In this document: positions 8,835 through 17,280 of the stretch, piece after piece
How positions within the stretch are numbered: the stretch's first letter is position 1
Layout of the letters: each line of letters begins with the position of its first letter
NCBI GenBank assembly: GCA_025210795.1
Contig: JAOAQZ010000028.1
Location: 62,001-126,000, forward strand
Direction: 5' to 3'
DNA from: Cohaesibacter sp.
GTDB taxonomy: Bacteria; Pseudomonadota; Alphaproteobacteria; Rhizobiales; Cohaesibacteraceae
DNA length: 64,000 nucleotides
The notes under the pieces: generated by a model
The model's input: the letters and a program-made list of their open reading frames with translations, nothing else
What the model was told of the DNA's origin: nothing
Database searches by the model: none
Made by a program: the position numbers and the translations under genes

Positions 8835-9824
8835 ATGATCACGCGACGGTCTTTTCTTGCCCATTCATCTCTTCTGGTTGCAGGTGCTGCCAGCTCTTTT
8901 GCCCTTCCCTCACGCGGTGAAGCTGCCAAGGCGGGCATGACGCTCTATGGTCCTCCTGTTGGGCCTTCCGTTACCCTTGCCTCCATTGCTGAGAAAGGGC
9001 TTTTGGCCTCCCATGTTCAGGATGTGAATTTCGAGATTTACAAATCCCCCGATGTGCTGCGCACCGGATTTATCTCTGGCGATTGGCAATTGGCAGTTAC
9101 CCCGTCTTATGTGGCAGCCAATCTGGCCAATAAGGGGCTTCCGGTCAAAATTCTTAATATCATGACATGGGGCATGCTTTATGTGCTGAGCTATGATGGG
9201 GAGGTCAAAAAGCCTGAAGATCTGGCGGGCGAAACGGTTGGCATGTTCTTTCGCAATGATATGCCGGATCTGGTTTTTGGCCGGATCATGGCCGAGAAAG
9301 GGCTCAAGGCTGGCAAGGATTATCAACTGCAATATACTGCAACCCCGTTTGAAGCTTTGCAGCTTTTGCTGTCTGGCCGCATCAAGCATTGCGTTCTGCC
9401 CGAGCCTGCGGCAACAGCGGGTCTGGTAAAAGCCAAAAAGCTGGGCAAGGCCCTGCATCGCTCGCTTGATCTTGCAAAGGACTGGGCGTCAGTGACCGGC
9501 GGCAATGGTCGCTTCCCCATGGCGGGCACCATGGTGCATGAAGATCTTCTTGCCGCCAAGCCTGACTTTATCGAAGCCTTTCAGGCAACCTGCGTGAGCG
9601 AAACCAAATGGGTGAAAGACAATCCAGACGAAGCTGCGGCGATCGCTGCCAAGGATATGCCGCTCCCTGCCCCTGTTATTGCAAAATCCATTCCTGCAAC
9701 GCATCTCACCACACAACGGGCCAGCGACATTCGGGCCGAGCTTGAGCAATTCTATTCCCTGCTTGCCGAGCAGAACCCATCCATCATTGGCGGCAAACTG
9801 CCACCCGCAGACTTTTATCTCTAG
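8835..9824 (+). CDS. Tat-exported ABC transporter substrate-binding protein (NMT1/SsuA-like)
   Basis: A 329-residue periplasmic binding protein. The N-terminus MITRRSFLAHSSLLV is a twin-arginine signal ending near a small-residue cleavage site around residue 27; there is no lipobox. The mature part fits the NMT1/SsuA/TauA type fold: LYGPPVGPSVTLA, TPSYVAANLANKG, RNDMPDLVFG, CVLPEPAATAG. The ATG at 8835 is preceded by GGAG at six bases. It heads an operon with a permease, an ATPase and two NnrS genes, under a perfect FNR/Dnr box, and is clearly paralogous to the protein at 16043. Tat export suggests folding or cofactor loading in the cytoplasm before export. The ligand is unknown; a metal complex or cofactor precursor is one possibility. 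Confidence 0.9.
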   Translation: MITRRSFLAHSSLLVAGAASSFALPSRGEAAKAGMTLYGPPVGPSVTLASIAEKGLLASHVQDVNFEIYKSPDVLRTGFISGDWQLAVTPSYVAANLANKGLPVKILNIMTWGMLYVLSYDGEVKKPEDLAGETVGMFFRNDMPDLVFGRIMAEKGLKAGKDYQLQYTATPFEALQLLLSGRIKHCVLPEPAATAGLVKAKKLGKALHRSLDLAKDWASVTGGNGRFPMAGTMVHEDLLAAKPDFIEAFQATCVSETKWVKDNPDEAAAIAAKDMPLPAPVIAKSIPATHLTTQRASDIRAELEQFYSLLAEQNPSIIGGKLPPADFYL

Positions 9825-9886
9825 ATAAATGGCCCCGCCCGCAGGCTTCCATCCTGAGGGCGGGGCAAGAAGAAAAGAGCGGCATC

Positions 9887-10672
9887 GTGCTAGCAATTGA
9901 AAAACTAGGCCTCTTCATTACCAAGATCTGGACCGGCTGGGGCACCTTGGCCGGGATTTTCCTTATCTTTGCCCTGTGGCAATTGGGCTATGAGCATTTT
10001 GGCACTCTGGTTCTGCCCCAGCCCATGGATAGCCTTACCCAATTGTTTGCCCTTGCCAGCCAGTCGGAAGGGCTGGATTATATTCTGATCACAGCCCGCC
10101 GCGCCTTTACCGGCTTTGCACTGGCCAGCGTCATCGGGGCCGCTTTGGGTCTGCTTGCTGGTTGGTCCAATACCATTGCTATTCTGTTTCGCCCCTTTCT
10201 TACCGTCATGCTGGGCATTCCGCCCATTGCATGGATTGTGCTGGCACTGTTGTGGTTTGGTAGTGCCGATGGCACTCCGGTCTTTACGGTTTTCATCTCA
10301 ACACTTCCCCTCGTCTTTGCCGGAGCCTTGCAAGGGGTGCGGATGCGCGAGACCAGCCTTGATGAAATGGCAGACAGCTTCAATATCTCCCCATTTGAGA
10401 AATTATGGCATGTGCAATTGCCGCAAGTGGTCTCATACCTTTTCCCTGCTTGGGCCACCGCCTTGGGCCTTAGCTGGAAGGTTGTGGTGATGGCGGAACT
10501 GCTGGCAAGCTCTGACGGAGTTGGGGCTGGCCTTGCCGAAGCGCGGGTCAATATTGATACAGCCACCACGATGGCATGGATCGTGGCCGTGGTCGGGCTT
10601 TTGTTGCTTATGGAGGGCTTGCTCCTAAACCCCATCAAGGAGCATGTGGAGGGCTGGAAGCATGATGTTTGA
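9887..10672 (+). CDS. ABC transporter permease, SsuC/TauC type
   Basis: A 261-residue inner-membrane permease with about six spans. The cytoplasmic coupling-loop (EAA) motif is visible around EMADSFNISPFEKLWHVQLPQ, followed by LFPAWATALGLSWKVVVMAELLAS, typical of nitrate/sulfonate/taurine-type permeases. The start is a GTG at 9887 after AAGAAAAGAG. It follows its binding protein by 62 bases and overlaps the ATPase gene by 11 bases, so the three form a complete importer. Family relatives take up sulfonates, nitrate, bicarbonate and pyrimidine precursors; the sequence does not decide the substrate. Confidence 0.92.
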   Translation: MLAIEKLGLFITKIWTGWGTLAGIFLIFALWQLGYEHFGTLVLPQPMDSLTQLFALASQSEGLDYILITARRAFTGFALASVIGAALGLLAGWSNTIAILFRPFLTVMLGIPPIAWIVLALLWFGSADGTPVFTVFISTLPLVFAGALQGVRMRETSLDEMADSFNISPFEKLWHVQLPQVVSYLFPAWATALGLSWKVVVMAELLASSDGVGAGLAEARVNIDTATTMAWIVAVVGLLLLMEGLLLNPIKEHVEGWKHDV

Positions 10673-11474
10673 TCCGCAATTGCTGGAAGGACAGCACAGT
10701 CTGCAGGCCAATGAGCACAGAGAGCCTGTGCTTGAAATCAAAGTGGTGGATCATCGCTATCACCCCATGAGCCAAATTCTGGATGCTTGCAGTCTTGATA
10801 TTTATCCCGGCGAGATTGTCAGCCTGATTGGCCCGTCGGGCTGTGGCAAATCTACCTTTCTCAAGATTGCTGCTGATCTTTTGGAGCCCTCTGATGGCAA
10901 CGTAATCTGCCGCGCCAAGGATAAGGCGGTTCTTTTTCAAGAGCACCGCCTTCTGCCTTGGAAAACTCTTTATGAGAATATGCGTTTCGGGCTTCGGGGG
11001 CGCTCTGTTTCCCAGTCCGAGCAGATTTTGCGCATGGAAAAAGCTGCGCAGACTATGGGATTTGACAAAGAAGATCTTGGCAAATATCCCTCAGAACTAT
11101 CTGGCGGCATGCGCCAGCGCGCGGCCCTTGCTCGGGCACTGGCGGTTGAGCCTGATCTTTTGTTTCTTGATGAACCTTTCAGCGCCCTTGATATCGGCCG
11201 CCGCCGCGATATGTATCGCCTTTTGCTGTCCGAGACCAAGAACCGCACCTATACGGTGCTGATGGTCACCCATGACGTGACCGAGGCTTTGTCGCTTTCT
11301 GATCGCGTTCTGGTGATGGCCCCCGACCCCGGCCGATTTATCAAGGAATATACCATCCCCATTCCGCTTAAGCAGCGCAACCGACATCTTGTCTCGGATC
11401 TGGAAGCAGATCTTTTGTCTGATCCGCATATTGCCGATCTGTTCAATATGGCCAATTGGGAGCAATTGATATGA
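10662..11474 (+). CDS. ABC transporter ATP-binding protein, SsuB/TauB type
   Basis: About 270 residues with Walker A GPSGCGKSTFL, Q-loop FQEHRLLPWKT, signature LSGGMRQRAALARALA, Walker B LLFLDEPFSALD and the switch histidine in MVTHDVTEA. The Q-loop sequence HRLLPW is typical of the nitrate/sulfonate/taurine importer class. The ATG at 10662 (or 10665) lies inside the end of the permease gene behind GGAGGG, and the stop overlaps the NnrS start as ATGA, so expression is tightly coupled. It energises import of the ligand bound by the proteins at 8835 and perhaps 16043. Confidence 0.94.
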   Translation: MMFDPQLLEGQHSLQANEHREPVLEIKVVDHRYHPMSQILDACSLDIYPGEIVSLIGPSGCGKSTFLKIAADLLEPSDGNVICRAKDKAVLFQEHRLLPWKTLYENMRFGLRGRSVSQSEQILRMEKAAQTMGFDKEDLGKYPSELSGGMRQRAALARALAVEPDLLFLDEPFSALDIGRRRDMYRLLLSETKNRTYTVLMVTHDVTEALSLSDRVLVMAPDPGRFIKEYTIPIPLKQRNRHLVSDLEADLLSDPHIADLFNMANWEQLI

Positions 11475-12703
11475 GTGAGACACTCCTGACGTCCCAAATC
11501 CGGCCACGCTGGCAGGATCATCCTCTCTTTAGCGAGGGATTTCGCGTTTTCTTTCCCCTTGCAGCTCTCTCTGCCTTGGGCCTTATTCTTTATTGGGGGC
11601 TGACCCTTTCTGGCGTATGGGCTGGGTTTGGTGCGGGACCAGATCCCCTCATGCTGCACCGTTATGACATGATATTCGGCTTTTTGGTCGCTGCGATGAT
11701 TGGCTTTATCGGAACGGCTGTTCCCGCTTGGTCATCGACGCCTAAACTGGCTGGTGCCGAGCTTGCAGGTATGGGGGCTTTGTGGATTGCGGGGCGTCTT
11801 GCCTTTTGGCTGCAAGACAGCCTGCCCGCCCTTCTGGTCTTTGGCCTTCAAACCATCTTGCTTGTTTGGGTGGCGTGGCGGATCTTCCCGCCCTTGTGGC
11901 AGGCGAAGATGCGCCATCTGATGTGGCCGGTCAGCTTGCTTATCGCGGCGCAAATTATGACCAGCCTGTCTTTTTTGAGCGAAGATCCTATCACGCTTCT
12001 TGGTCTTGGCTCTGGTCTGGACCTTTCCTTTGACAATGGGTTGATGCTGGCGGAAGGTGCCTTTGCCATTATGGTGCTAACGGCTTTGGCACCGGTCTCG
12101 ACCGTTATCGTCAACAAATCTCTTGAAGCCCGCACAGATGGGGTCAAGTTCATTGCCCGCCCTCCCATTCGGCGGGCTGCGATGGTCTGCATCGGTCTTT
12201 TCACTTTTGCCAAGATTGCGGGATTGTCCGATGCCCTGCAGGGCTGGCTGGGCCTTGCGGCTGGTGCTGCCATTCTCAATATTCTGCAAGACTGGCATAT
12301 GCGTAAAGCCTTGAGCTTTTCCTTTGCCCGCCCCCTTTATCTCATCTATTGGTTTTTGGCGCTGGGCTTTGGTTTGCAAGCGGGCAGTCTTCTTGATGTT
12401 TTGCCGCAAGAGGCACTGGTTGCCGGACGGCATATGATGTTCATTGGTGGCTTCACCCTTGCCACCTTAATGGTGCTGATCATTGCCGGGCTTCGCCATG
12501 CCGGACGCGCGCTTGATATGAAGCCGGTTTTGATCCTTGCCATTTGTAGCCTGATTGCGTCCTGCCTGTTGCGCTCGCTCGCGCCACTGCTTATACCTCA
12601 GATTGACTGGATGGTGCCTGCCTGGATGGCCTTTGCCGCCTGCTTTGCCGCCTATCTGGTCCATTTCCTTCCCATTTTCTTTAGAGAAAACAGCAATGAC
12701 TGA
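11471..12703 (+). CDS. nnrS: NnrS family heme/copper membrane protein (first copy)
   Basis: A 410-residue polytopic protein of the NnrS family, about 12 spans. NnrS is a heme- and copper-containing membrane protein made under nitric oxide and thought to relieve nitrosative stress, although its reaction is not settled. Visible features are SEGFRVFFPLAAL near residue 21, HRYDMIFGFLVAAMIGFIGTAVPAW, and GGFTLATLMVLIIAGLRHAGR. The first histidine motif is HRYDMIFGF where relatives usually have HxHE, so one metal ligand may differ from canonical NnrS. The ATG at 11471 overlaps the ATPase stop (ATGA), and the gene overlaps the second NnrS by eight bases. Confidence 0.88.
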   Translation: MSETLLTSQIRPRWQDHPLFSEGFRVFFPLAALSALGLILYWGLTLSGVWAGFGAGPDPLMLHRYDMIFGFLVAAMIGFIGTAVPAWSSTPKLAGAELAGMGALWIAGRLAFWLQDSLPALLVFGLQTILLVWVAWRIFPPLWQAKMRHLMWPVSLLIAAQIMTSLSFLSEDPITLLGLGSGLDLSFDNGLMLAEGAFAIMVLTALAPVSTVIVNKSLEARTDGVKFIARPPIRRAAMVCIGLFTFAKIAGLSDALQGWLGLAAGAAILNILQDWHMRKALSFSFARPLYLIYWFLALGFGLQAGSLLDVLPQEALVAGRHMMFIGGFTLATLMVLIIAGLRHAGRALDMKPVLILAICSLIASCLLRSLAPLLIPQIDWMVPAWMAFAACFAAYLVHFLPIFFRENSND

Positions 12704-13880
12704 TCTATCTTCCCCCGCAAAGCCACGATTTTCGGCCAGTGCTTTTTTCTCCATTGGCTTTCGCCCCTTTTACTTTGCTGGCGCTTTATATGCGGCAATC
12801 TCTTTAGGGATATGGCTTGCCTATTTGTTTGATGCAATTGAGCTTAACGGCCCGTTTGACGGGCTTATGTGGCATTCGCACGAGCTGATTTTCGGCTTTG
12901 CTGCAGCCATTCTGGTGGGTTTTCTCTTTACTGCCGTGCGCAACTGGACCGGCCTTCCCACCCCGTCAGGCCCAAGCCTTGCGGCCTTGCTTGCCGTGTG
13001 GGCTGCCGGACGGATTGGCATGCTCACTGGCCCCAGCATGCTGGCTATGATTATCGATCTTGCCTTTTTGCCGCTGGCTGCTTTGTCTATTGCTATACCG
13101 CTTGTAAAAAGCGGCAATCGCCGCAATTATTTCACCTTCATTCTGATGCTGATACTGGCAGCAGCCAATGCTGGCTTTTATGCAACAAGCCTTGGCCTTA
13201 TCCCCCTTGGTGCCAGCGATCTGTTCCTCTTTGCCGTTGATATTTTTGCGCTCTTCATCACAGTCATTGGCGGGCGGATTATTCCGCTCTTCTCAAATAA
13301 TGCCACGGGATCAAAGCGAGCTCAGCGGGTTCTGCCGCTTGAACATGCCCTCACCGCGGGTATGCTTCTTATTCTCATCAGCGATCTTGTCTTTGGCATC
13401 TCGGAGGAGTGGGCCGGTGCGCGGTCTGCCCTGCTGCTTTTCGTCGCTTTGATGCACTGCGTAAAAATTGGGCTATGGCGTCCGCAGATCACCTTAAAAG
13501 ATCCGATCCTTTGGATCCTTCCTTTAAGCTATATGTGGGTTCCGATTGCTCTTCTCTTACGCGCATGGGCCTTGATGGATGGGCCGGTGGATATGGTTCT
13601 GTCTCTTCATGCCCTCACGGCTGGTGCTATGGGCGGTATGATGCTGGCCATGATGACCCGCAGCGCATTGGGACATACAGGTCGAAAAATCACCGCAAGC
13701 TGGGCAGAGACCTGCATTTACTGCCTTGTTATGCTCTCTGCCATCATTCGTGTTTTCGGACCAATCATTGTGCCGCAATATTATCTCATTGACCTTGCGC
13801 TTTCCGGTCTGTTCTGGATTTTGGCTTTCGGGCTTTTTGCTCTTCGCTATTGGTCTATCCTCACACGGCCTCGCCAGTAA
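12696..13880 (+). CDS. nnrS: NnrS family heme/copper membrane protein (second copy)
   Basis: A 394-residue NnrS paralogue, divergent from the gene before it. It starts FFSIGFRPFYFAGALYA and has the canonical MWHSHELIFGFAAAILVGFL motif, where the histidines are the likely heme or copper ligands, then GGRIIPLFSNN and LHALTAGAMGGMMLAMMTRSALGHTGR. About 12 membrane spans are predicted. The ATG at 12696 overlaps the first NnrS. Two different NnrS genes in one transcript may form a heteromer or divide two tasks (inference). A 173-base gap follows before the outer-membrane protein; it lacks a clear terminator. Confidence 0.92.
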   Translation: MTDLSSPAKPRFSASAFFSIGFRPFYFAGALYAAISLGIWLAYLFDAIELNGPFDGLMWHSHELIFGFAAAILVGFLFTAVRNWTGLPTPSGPSLAALLAVWAAGRIGMLTGPSMLAMIIDLAFLPLAALSIAIPLVKSGNRRNYFTFILMLILAAANAGFYATSLGLIPLGASDLFLFAVDIFALFITVIGGRIIPLFSNNATGSKRAQRVLPLEHALTAGMLLILISDLVFGISEEWAGARSALLLFVALMHCVKIGLWRPQITLKDPILWILPLSYMWVPIALLLRAWALMDGPVDMVLSLHALTAGAMGGMMLAMMTRSALGHTGRKITASWAETCIYCLVMLSAIIRVFGPIIVPQYYLIDLALSGLFWILAFGLFALRYWSILTRPRQ

Positions 13881-14053
13881 ATGAGACTAAGCAACTGTTT
13901 TATAAAGAACATTACGTGCGACAATTTGTCAAAATCTTGGAATTGCCTTATTTCTTGAATCTGTTATACAAGTTTTAAGATTTGGCAATCATCCCGCTCA
14001 TTTTATCGGGTGACTTCTGCCACCACCCGCAATCATAAAAAGACGAGTGCGTG

Positions 14054-15976
14054 ATGTTCCATACTTCTTCTCTCCCCGGCCTCAAAACTTTGCTAATGAT
14101 TGGCATTAGCAGTACAAGCCTTCTTGCAGCTGGATCTGCCTCCCTTGCAAGTGACTTTATCGATACTGCCCGCATGAAGCGTCACGCAGCAGGCGGCCCT
14201 CCTCCTATCCCCTCTCCCGCCACTTTGTTGATTGCCAATCCGGCTTTCCAGTTCCGTCATGATGCTCAATTGCCAATGACATTGGGCGTTGAAGGCTCTG
14301 TTGCCAAATCCAATAAGACCCTCAAAATCATGGGTGGTTATGACGGTCAGGGCAACGTGAAGTCTACCGGTTTTCAGGCAAAGGCCATGATGCCCGGCGT
14401 GGTGGTTTTGCTTGGCGCGCGATATGATGATGCAGGCGATTATAACGATGCCAATGGCGACAAGGTCAATTTTGGCTATAAGCGCGATACCGAGCAAGTG
14501 GTTGTCAACTGGATGCCAAAAGCTGGCACCAGCCTCAAGCTGGTCGGTGTTCGCGATGTTATCAAGGATGATTTGCAGCCCCATCACGGCATGGATGTTG
14601 ATTATACAGAGCGTCTGGTCGGCAAAGCGATTTTCAACCAGAAGCTTGAAGGCGATATTGCCAAGGGCTTTGGTTTGCAATTTGTCTCCAAAACCATTTC
14701 CCGCACGCCTGACAATTACAAAAACAGAACACCCGGTCCTGCCAAAATGCGGGCGGATACAGATCGCCAGATCTTTGACGGCAAGGCCCATCTTAATATG
14801 GCGCTCGCTGGTTGGGCCAGCAAATTGACCGTCAATGGTGGCTGGGACAACCACGATGCCCGCCGCTATAACGACACGCAAAACAGCATCAATGCGATCA
14901 AGCTGCCCGATATCACCCGCACAAGCTTTGGCTTGGGGCTGGATGGCAAGCGCGGATTTGGTAGCGGCGTCACCGTCGAAGCCGGTGCGCGCTACGATTA
15001 TATGCATGCTGACCCTGCTGCCGCGAATAAGACCGGCACGGCATTCGGCGGCGGCGCCCCTCTATGGAATGCCTCCCCTGCCGCGCTTTATCAAACCTAT
15101 TACGGCACCACTGGCAATCTGGAATCGACGGAGCATAACCTGTCCACCCGTCTTCGGGTTACCAAGGCCATGATGGAAAAACGCTTTGCCATCTTTGGGG
15201 ATCTGTCGCGCAAGGTTCGCTCACCCGATAATATTGAGCGCTACCATGCTGTCACCCATCCGCAGGCGCAAAATCGCTGGATCGGCAACCCCGATTTGAA
15301 CCCTGAAGCCCACCATAAGGCCGAAATCGGCTTTACCTGGAAAGGAGCCCATTACAAGGGCTATGGCAAGCTCGCTCCTGTAGCGGACAGCATTTTTGAC
15401 GCCGATAATATGGAGTTCAAGCTCACCGGTTATGTCGATAAGGTTCAGGACTTTGTTGCAATGGATCGGGCCGCGGATCAGGCTGTCATTCATCGTAATG
15501 TGGATGCGACCTTTGCAGGCGTCAATTTTGATGCCCGCTGGAATATGACCCAAAACTGGTCTGTTGCAGCCAATGCGGCCTATCTTTGGGGTGAGAATGA
15601 CACCGACAAGCGCGCGCTTTACCAGATCGCACCGCTTGAAGGGAATCTGGCCATCGACTACCGCGACATGCTGGGCACCATCGGCACATGGAATGTTGGC
15701 GCCAAGCTGCGCATGGTAGCCAAACAGACCCGCACCGATGGGGTTGACGGGGTTGGTCTGGATATGGACCGCGCCAAGAGCACCGATTTTGCAACGCTTG
15801 ATCTCTATGCAGGGGCTCAGATTGGCAACCGCTTCTCTCTTAAAGGCGGTGTGAAGAATGTCTTCAATGCCGATTATCAGGAGCATTTGACAGGAAGTCA
15901 TATCGCCGCGCCGACCCGCTCGGGCATCAATGCTCCGGGCCGGACCTTCTTCCTTCGTTCCCAAATGGCCTTTTAA
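14054..15976 (+). CDS. OprC-like outer-membrane beta-barrel (TonB-dependent receptor type) without evident plug
   Basis: A 640-residue outer-membrane protein: signal peptide to about residue 33 and a C-terminal phenylalanine (LRSQMAF). The barrel resembles TonB-dependent copper receptors of the OprC/NosA group, with repeated aromatic strands, a strand pair around YNDANGDKVNFGY, IGNPDLNPEAHHKAEIGF, and VKNVFNADYQEHLTGS near the end. The usual ~120-residue plug should come first, but after the signal the sequence goes through a short Pro-rich linker into barrel-like strands, and I find no TonB box or plug motif. It may be an ungated pore or may use another partner. It lies between nnrS and the second binding protein, so outer-membrane entry of the importer's ligand is a reasonable inference. 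Confidence 0.82.
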   Translation: MFHTSSLPGLKTLLMIGISSTSLLAAGSASLASDFIDTARMKRHAAGGPPPIPSPATLLIANPAFQFRHDAQLPMTLGVEGSVAKSNKTLKIMGGYDGQGNVKSTGFQAKAMMPGVVVLLGARYDDAGDYNDANGDKVNFGYKRDTEQVVVNWMPKAGTSLKLVGVRDVIKDDLQPHHGMDVDYTERLVGKAIFNQKLEGDIAKGFGLQFVSKTISRTPDNYKNRTPGPAKMRADTDRQIFDGKAHLNMALAGWASKLTVNGGWDNHDARRYNDTQNSINAIKLPDITRTSFGLGLDGKRGFGSGVTVEAGARYDYMHADPAAANKTGTAFGGGAPLWNASPAALYQTYYGTTGNLESTEHNLSTRLRVTKAMMEKRFAIFGDLSRKVRSPDNIERYHAVTHPQAQNRWIGNPDLNPEAHHKAEIGFTWKGAHYKGYGKLAPVADSIFDADNMEFKLTGYVDKVQDFVAMDRAADQAVIHRNVDATFAGVNFDARWNMTQNWSVAANAAYLWGENDTDKRALYQIAPLEGNLAIDYRDMLGTIGTWNVGAKLRMVAKQTRTDGVDGVGLDMDRAKSTDFATLDLYAGAQIGNRFSLKGGVKNVFNADYQEHLTGSHIAAPTRSGINAPGRTFFLRSQMAF

Positions 15977-16042
15977 TTTTTCCCTTCTTTAAGCGCTCTG
16001 CCGTCCGGCTATTGATGGCAGAGCTGCGTCAGGAGATTTTCC

Positions 16043-17047
16043 ATGCTTTCTCGCCGCACATTCTTTACCCATTCCGCCGCAGGCCTTGCCACAGTAAGCC
16101 TTGGGGGCGGTCTTGTCTCTACCCTTTCAATGCCCGCCATTGCCAAGGGCCTTGATAGCCTTACCATTTATGGTCCGCCAGCTGGCCCCTCCATTGCCCT
16201 TGCCCATCTGGTTAAGAGCAATGCCCTTAAAGATCATGTCGGCAAAACCAAGTTCAAGGTCTGGCGGACACCAAGCCAGTTGCGGGCGGGTGTTCTCTCT
16301 GGTGACATGACCGTTACCGGAACTCCAAGCTATGTAGCAGCCAATCTGTTTAATCGCGGCGTTGATGTTCGCATGGCGTCTGTGGTGACTTGGGGCCTGC
16401 TCTATCTAATCTCTTCTGAAGGCAAAGTTGCCTCTTTGAAGGATCTGAAAGGCAAAACCATTTTGATGCCTTTCAAAAATGACATGCCTGATCTTGTGAT
16501 GCAGGCCATGGCCCGCAAAGCAGGTCTTAAGATCGGTCGCGACTTTACCCTTCGCTATACCGGCACCCCTCAGCAAGCCATGAAGATGCTGATTGCCGGT
16601 AAGGCAAGTATGGCTGTTCTGCCAGAGCCTGCAGCAACTGGCGCGCAAATGCTGGGTATTAAAAATGGCGTCAAGCTGACTCACGCTCTTGATCTTCAAA
16701 AGGAATGGGGCCGCATCATCGGTGGCCGCTCCCAAATCCCGCAAGCTGGCATGATGGTCTCTGGCAAACTGGTCAAGGAACGGCCCGAGCTGGTTGATGC
16801 TTTTAACAAAGCTATGGTCCGTTCAGGCAAATGGACCCGCAACAACCCTGCGAGCGCAGCAGAATTGGGTGCCATTTACATGGGCATGAAAGCCCCGATC
16901 ATCGAGCGATCCATTCCCTATTGCAATATTGATGTGAAATCAGGCCGTGCTTCCAAATCAGAGCTTGAGCGCTTCTTCAAGGTGCTGAAAAGCGTCTCTC
17001 CCGCCATTATTGGTGGGCGTCTGCCGGGCAGCCGTTTTTATATCTAG
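16043..17047 (+). CDS. Second Tat-exported ABC substrate-binding protein, paralogue of the one at 8835
   Basis: A 334-residue protein with a twin-arginine signal (MLSRRTFFTHSAAG) and no lipobox. It shares blocks with the first binding protein: IYGPPAGPS, LSGD, TPSYVAANL, NDMPDLV, LPEPAAT, and a similar C-terminus (IIGGRLPGSRFYI against IIGGKLPPADFYL). CAGGAGA lies eight bases before the ATG. It has no permease or ATPase of its own, so it probably feeds the importer encoded upstream, perhaps with a different ligand or as the partner of the outer-membrane barrel just before it. A terminator follows. Confidence 0.88.
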   Translation: MLSRRTFFTHSAAGLATVSLGGGLVSTLSMPAIAKGLDSLTIYGPPAGPSIALAHLVKSNALKDHVGKTKFKVWRTPSQLRAGVLSGDMTVTGTPSYVAANLFNRGVDVRMASVVTWGLLYLISSEGKVASLKDLKGKTILMPFKNDMPDLVMQAMARKAGLKIGRDFTLRYTGTPQQAMKMLIAGKASMAVLPEPAATGAQMLGIKNGVKLTHALDLQKEWGRIIGGRSQIPQAGMMVSGKLVKERPELVDAFNKAMVRSGKWTRNNPASAAELGAIYMGMKAPIIERSIPYCNIDVKSGRASKSELERFFKVLKSVSPAIIGGRLPGSRFYI

Positions 17048-17098
17048 CGGGATCTACCACCCTTGCGACCATGAGCGCATATGTGGGGACATAAAGCC

Positions 17099-17128
17099 AA
17101 AGGGCAGTCATTTTATGGCTGCCCTTTT
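17099..17128 (+). terminator. Rho-independent terminator of the ABC/NnrS/barrel operon
   Basis: Stem AAGGGCAG-T-CAT / ATG-G-CTGCCCTT with a TTT loop and a trailing T4. It closes the likely transcript that begins near 8.7 kb. Confidence 0.8.
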
Positions 17129-17280
17129 CGTTTTGGCTTGGCTCGTCATTGATGCATTCTCCACCATCACCGCCATTCCCAGTCCGCCATGACAGGGACA
17201 AGAGCTGTGCTATACTCCCTAAAACCAGATGTCCGCATCCCTTAACCGGAACGGGTACAGAATAATAAGAAAGGTATGGC

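Noticed and set aside
13881..14053. FNR box before the outer-membrane barrel gene
   Set aside because: TTGAATCTGTTATACAAG has TTG/CAA ends but the spacing is wrong for a 14-base site.
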